Part shown: positions 61,082 to 64,000 of the stretch, in pieces | How the letters are laid out: each line of letters opens with the position of its first letter | Numbering within the stretch: position 1 is the first letter of the stretch | Assembly (NCBI GenBank): GCA_032622095.1 | Contig: CP136062.1 | Span: forward strand, 228,796,578-228,860,577 | Source: Siphonodentalium dalli | Lineage: Eukaryota; Mollusca; Scaphopoda; Gadilida; Siphonodentaliidae | Reading direction: 5' to 3' | DNA: 64,000 nt | Position numbers and translations under genes: made by a program | The notes under the pieces: model-generated | The model's database searches: none | What the model was told of the DNA's origin: nothing | The model's input: only the letters and a program-made list of their open reading frames with translations

Positions 61082-61508
61082 TGTGACATAATAACTACAC
61101 ATGCCCCATTATATTCCCATAACTTGATTCAAGGACATATATACCCCAAACTTGAATATCCGTGTTCGGTTCCTTAAGAACCTCACACATCTTACTCCTA
61201 CCAAGACCTACACACAATGAAGACAGCTCCCCAAATATGGTCATAGGAAATGACCATAACAGCGGGACCAATCCAGATGTGTATTACCAAACACCTCATT
61301 ATGTATTCACCCACATGGTATATAAGTAAATACAATTCCCCAAGATATCATGCTTTTCCTATTCCACTTCCGAGCCTCTAATACGTAGAGGCTCGACTAT
61401 TCTAACACTAGGATCATCGATTGTCACATTTGTATATACTGCTTGTATATTCTTCACGACGTAATAAATACTTGTACCTATATATATCTATGTGTCCATT
61501 ACCTCACA
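61082..61508 (+). repeat. 3' LTR
   Basis: 427 bp. Preceded by a weak purine-rich stretch GGTATGGGAGATA that may be the polypurine tract. It retains TATATAAG and AATAAA (61463-61468). At three of the seven sites that differ it has A where the 5' LTR has G. Confidence 0.92.
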
Positions 61509-61783
61509 GTGGTTGTTCCAATATGTGTCACGTATACGATTCATATTAGATCACACCGAAGATTCATATGACGTGTGGTGACGATTGGTTGAGAGCTGTA
61601 ACATGTATGGTGTGCTGATTCAAATTGTTGACGCACGCACACACAGACGAGTTGGAATGTTGAGTCAAATAGGCGATACATGGACGGATAGATATTATTT
61701 TATTTAGGTAACTGATATCCTCTTTTGTATTCCATGCTACAGCGATATTCTGAATGTGCGTCATTTTGAGACAGTCCAACATC
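61509..61783. other. right flank of the LTR element; fragment of the 158-bp family
   Basis: After the GTGG duplication, ACCGAAGATTCATATGACGTG and GGTGACGATTGGTTGAGAG resemble the unit at 34730-35535. No gene. Confidence 0.5.
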
Positions 61784-62043
61784 CTACTTATCCGCAGGCC
61801 CTATCACAATTTTACTTTCAAATTTCTCACAACATTCACACCGTTTCTGCCATAAACTGGGTTCAAAGCCAAAGCTATAAAGCCACACCATCCTGCAAAA
61901 TGATGTCACTCTGTCTGGAGGACGGTGCTCCTTGTGTGCCGACGGACATCGATGACACTTGGGGCATCGTTCTCCAAAGGAACATTCACACCACATTAAT
62001 TTGCCAGCTACAGTGACATAGCCATACTCATATTCACTAGCAG
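61784..62043 (-). CDS. possible Cys-rich terminal exon
   Basis: A GGAAAACAG acceptor would open a minus-strand exon in phase 1 reading ASEYEYGYVTVAG, then WCECSFGERCPKCHRCPSAH, TSFCRMVW and QKRCECCEKF, ending in TAG after about 86 codons. Ten cysteines in such a short stretch are unusual. The EYxYG start recalls the PAN exons, but the Cys spacing does not fit PAN. The plus strand is also open (61756-62016), so this may be chance. No domain recognised. Confidence 0.25.
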
Positions 62044-63649
62044 CTGTTTTCCATGTTGATGGGCCCCCATAAGGTTAATATATTGTGTACCGATCCCCAT
62101 GCGCATCCACATTCCCGACTGTCAACCTAAACTGTTACGTAAGCTCAACATATGTATAACTGCGTCACAATAAATAGGTGCAACTGCATTTCACATCAAT
62201 ACGATATGAAGTCCATTGCGAAATTTCAGATTATACGCGCGAGCGTATCATCGTAACTATAAAGTCATTGCTGGTGAATAACGTATACTATTAGAAGACG
62301 CCAGGACAACAATATATGGAATGCCGACTTTAGCTTATTTCTGATATCGTGTGTTTATGTCGGGATTTCATTTCATATAATGATCAAAGTGAAGGTATCA
62401 GATTATTTTCCTGTCACTTGATGATTTCACCTTTTCTACGTATATGGGTGTTTCATTATAGTGTCCTAGCTGTATGCAACACCAAGCATACAGACAAAAC
62501 GCATATGCGCAGGTTGCTAGGAAGGAACATTAGAGCGGGTTCTGTATTACATTTGTACGACAGCTTCGTGCGCTCTTCTGATGTACGTCGGAAGGCTTTT
62601 ATCTGGTATTCGGTGAATGGCTTCAATGTCATATACATGTACACGGGCACTCCAAAGCTAAGATTAAGTTCAACTCTAATCTTCATAGATTTTGGGACAT
62701 TCATCCGATCATAATAGTAATATGTCGAAAACTATTTCAGATATACTAATCTATATCTATATTTTCGAATGTCAATTTACGTTGAACATCCTTTAACAAT
62801 CAAAGGAGTGTAATCAGTTCTGTACAAACGGTTGTCAAGGAGTACACTAAATAACATGCGGGCATGGTTTATCAATCCTTCAAAAGACTAGGATTATATA
62901 TGCAATTAATGGGTACAAACTGAGAATCAATATTGAAATAATTTTGTATCACGAAGATGCTTGTTGTGTTGCCTCATTAATGGTCATTAGAACAAAGTAT
63001 TAGCTGATTAGTATGTGGTTATATGATATTGTTGCCATGTAAACATGTTTTTCGGACATATGACCCATTGCCGGGACTCATCAATAGTCCAAATCTACAT
63101 AGGCGCAAAGTCATTGATTGGTGTTTTGTCTATGCAAATTTTGTGTTTGAAATACAAAATAAATGTACACACATTCCACAACAATTGGGATACAGTAAAT
63201 ACATAACTTAGAGTGCTTAAGAAGTGCAATTTTCGCATAATGGCTCCAATTTTAATCCGCCATTTTGAATTTACCCATAATATATCAGATAATGTTGTCA
63301 ATGGTTATACAGCCTGATAAATGTCCGACCAACATACATATCTACAAAATGAGCAGTGTTCCTCGCAGTTACTGGTCAACCGCAATATACAATGGCTTAA
63401 CGTGTGAGGAAAACAGGTGTTTTCACCAGGATGGTTGCCATGTCAACCATGACAATTTTCCAGCTTGGTATGATATCCAAAATTACTATTCATGTGTTTC
63501 AGATGTGTGCCAAATGTTGCACTTTTACGATAAGATGCACGAATTTTCATCTATCCGCCCCACTAATAACATCCCATGTATAAGGATGACTGTGGCCCAT
63601 TTGCGTATACAAGTTATGAAATAAAACATGTTGGTGAGCCCACGTCCGC
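62044..63649. other. no gene recognised
   Basis: Both strands are open around 62349-62714 (121 codons plus, 82 codons minus) in slightly GC-richer DNA, and a 119-codon plus frame with seven Cys lies at 63265-63624. No family or splice pattern supports them. An ATGGCTCCAATTTTAATCCGCCATTTTG block at about 63240-63268 recalls the foldback modules. Confidence 0.35.
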
Positions 63650-63892
63650 TTAAGATGTGACTTTTGTGGCGTTGGCTGCGAATAATAAAAAAGGTCCGAA
63701 TTGTGGAAAGATTTGATTCCATCTTGACAATGACCTGTGTGTCCTCAAAGGTGGACCAGATATCAAAAGTTTCTTTTGAAGTTTAGTAGTGATCTCGGAT
63801 CCGGAGTAGGAATCGAGCGCACCGATCGTGTCATCATATTCCCGATTATTCACTTCATAAACAAACCCGAATCCAAGCAAACCAGCAGCCAT
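63650..63892 (-). CDS. possible first exon or small ORF
   Basis: AAACATGGCTG gives a good start context for an 80-codon minus frame: MAAGLLGFGFVYEVNNREY, DDTIGALDSYSGSEITTK and so on, ending in TGA. Its composition is more even than in most AT-rich frames here. I see no strong splice donor and no known domain. It could be the first exon of a gene running leftward, or chance. Confidence 0.25.
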   Translation of the reverse strand: MAAGLLGFGFVYEVNNREYDDTIGALDSYSGSEITTKLQKKLLISGPPLRTHRSLSRWNQIFPQFGPFLLFAANATKVTS

Positions 63893-64000
63893 GTTTATTT
63901 ACTGTCTCTTATACATTTATTGTGACCATATAAAGATATGTTAACCGTAGTGATAAGTCTTTTATTATTTTACAATGGCGACGTCGTAGTGTCGAACCAC

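Larger units (their letters stand above)
54940..61508 (+). mobile_element. complete non-coding LTR retrotransposon (6.57 kb)
   Basis: Two 427-bp direct repeats (TGTGACATAATAACTACACA...CCATTACCTCACA) bound a 5.7-kb interior. Both start TG and end CA, and GTGG flanks each side. They differ at seven positions by my count (about 98.4% identical), so insertion was fairly recent. The interior contains no gag, protease, RT, RNase H or integrase motif and no open frame above 114 codons, so the element is of the large-retrotransposon-derivative type and must use another element's proteins. Plus-strand DNA inside is rich in A and C and poor in G from one LTR to the other, unlike the flanks. C tracts occur at about 57546, 59497 and 60047. 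Confidence 0.92.

Overview
The window looks like AT-rich, intron-rich nuclear DNA of an invertebrate animal, most likely a lophotrochozoan such as a mollusc. This rests on small PAN/apple and EB/EGF-like exons flanked by GT...AG splice signals, many minisatellites, tandem Helitrons, foldback elements and a decayed LINE. The species cannot be named from the sequence alone. No bacterial-type operon, CRISPR array, rRNA or convincing tRNA was seen. Apart from repeat-derived frames, no long open reading frame exists.

Genes. All recognisable host exons lie on the minus strand. The best model is one gene for a secreted or surface protein with a Thr-rich mucin-like exon (40252-40596), an EB/EGF-like exon (34251-34376) and a terminal PAN/apple exon with a stop codon (21860-22116). 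The three are phase-compatible (phase 1 at every joined boundary), each has consensus splice sites, and the introns are about 6 and 12 kb. A second terminal PAN exon lies at 4677-4942, an internal PAN exon at 9747-9942 and a likely PAN relic at 14412-14641, so the left 22 kb is a PAN paralogue neighbourhood. Two indel-free 129-nt copies of an unrecognised Cys-containing terminal exon (5453-5581, 7820-7948) lie among them. A C2H2 zinc-finger pseudogene is at 51453-51765. Two weaker minus-strand frames are at 61784-62043 and 63650-63892.

Mobile and repeated DNA fills most of the rest. From left to right: a foldback element (1005-3705); a short terminal-inverted-repeat element with TGTGGGGTTA motifs (6108-6699); a 5.8-kb foldback element whose arms each hold four ~360-bp modules (11177-16989); a 57-unit, CpG-rich 49-bp minisatellite beginning about 150 bp inside the last intron of the PAN gene (22270-25310); a decayed CR1/Jockey-like LINE on the minus strand, broken by insertions and bracketed by direct repeats (27617-33516); a 158-bp tandem array (34730-35535); palindromic TACCATGGTAC-type repeats (36720-38455); a 48-bp minisatellite with a 288-bp higher-order unit and a single-frame open reading frame (38502-39476); a terminal-inverted-repeat DNA element carrying a 50-bp minisatellite (42904-44373); a 68-bp array (44800-45297); a head-to-tail array of five Helitron-like units (45412-48481); and a complete, nearly intact LTR retrotransposon without coding capacity (54940-61508) with 427-bp LTRs and a 4-bp target duplication.

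How it fits together: the host contribution is a handful of exons for extracellular Cys-rich, mucin-like proteins. Their introns have become a reservoir of minisatellites and non-autonomous elements. The most unusual points are the CpG-rich 49-bp array (three units = 147 bp), the Helitron array loaded with TCAAGGTCA nuclear-receptor-type half sites, and the strong G-depletion of one strand of the LTR element.
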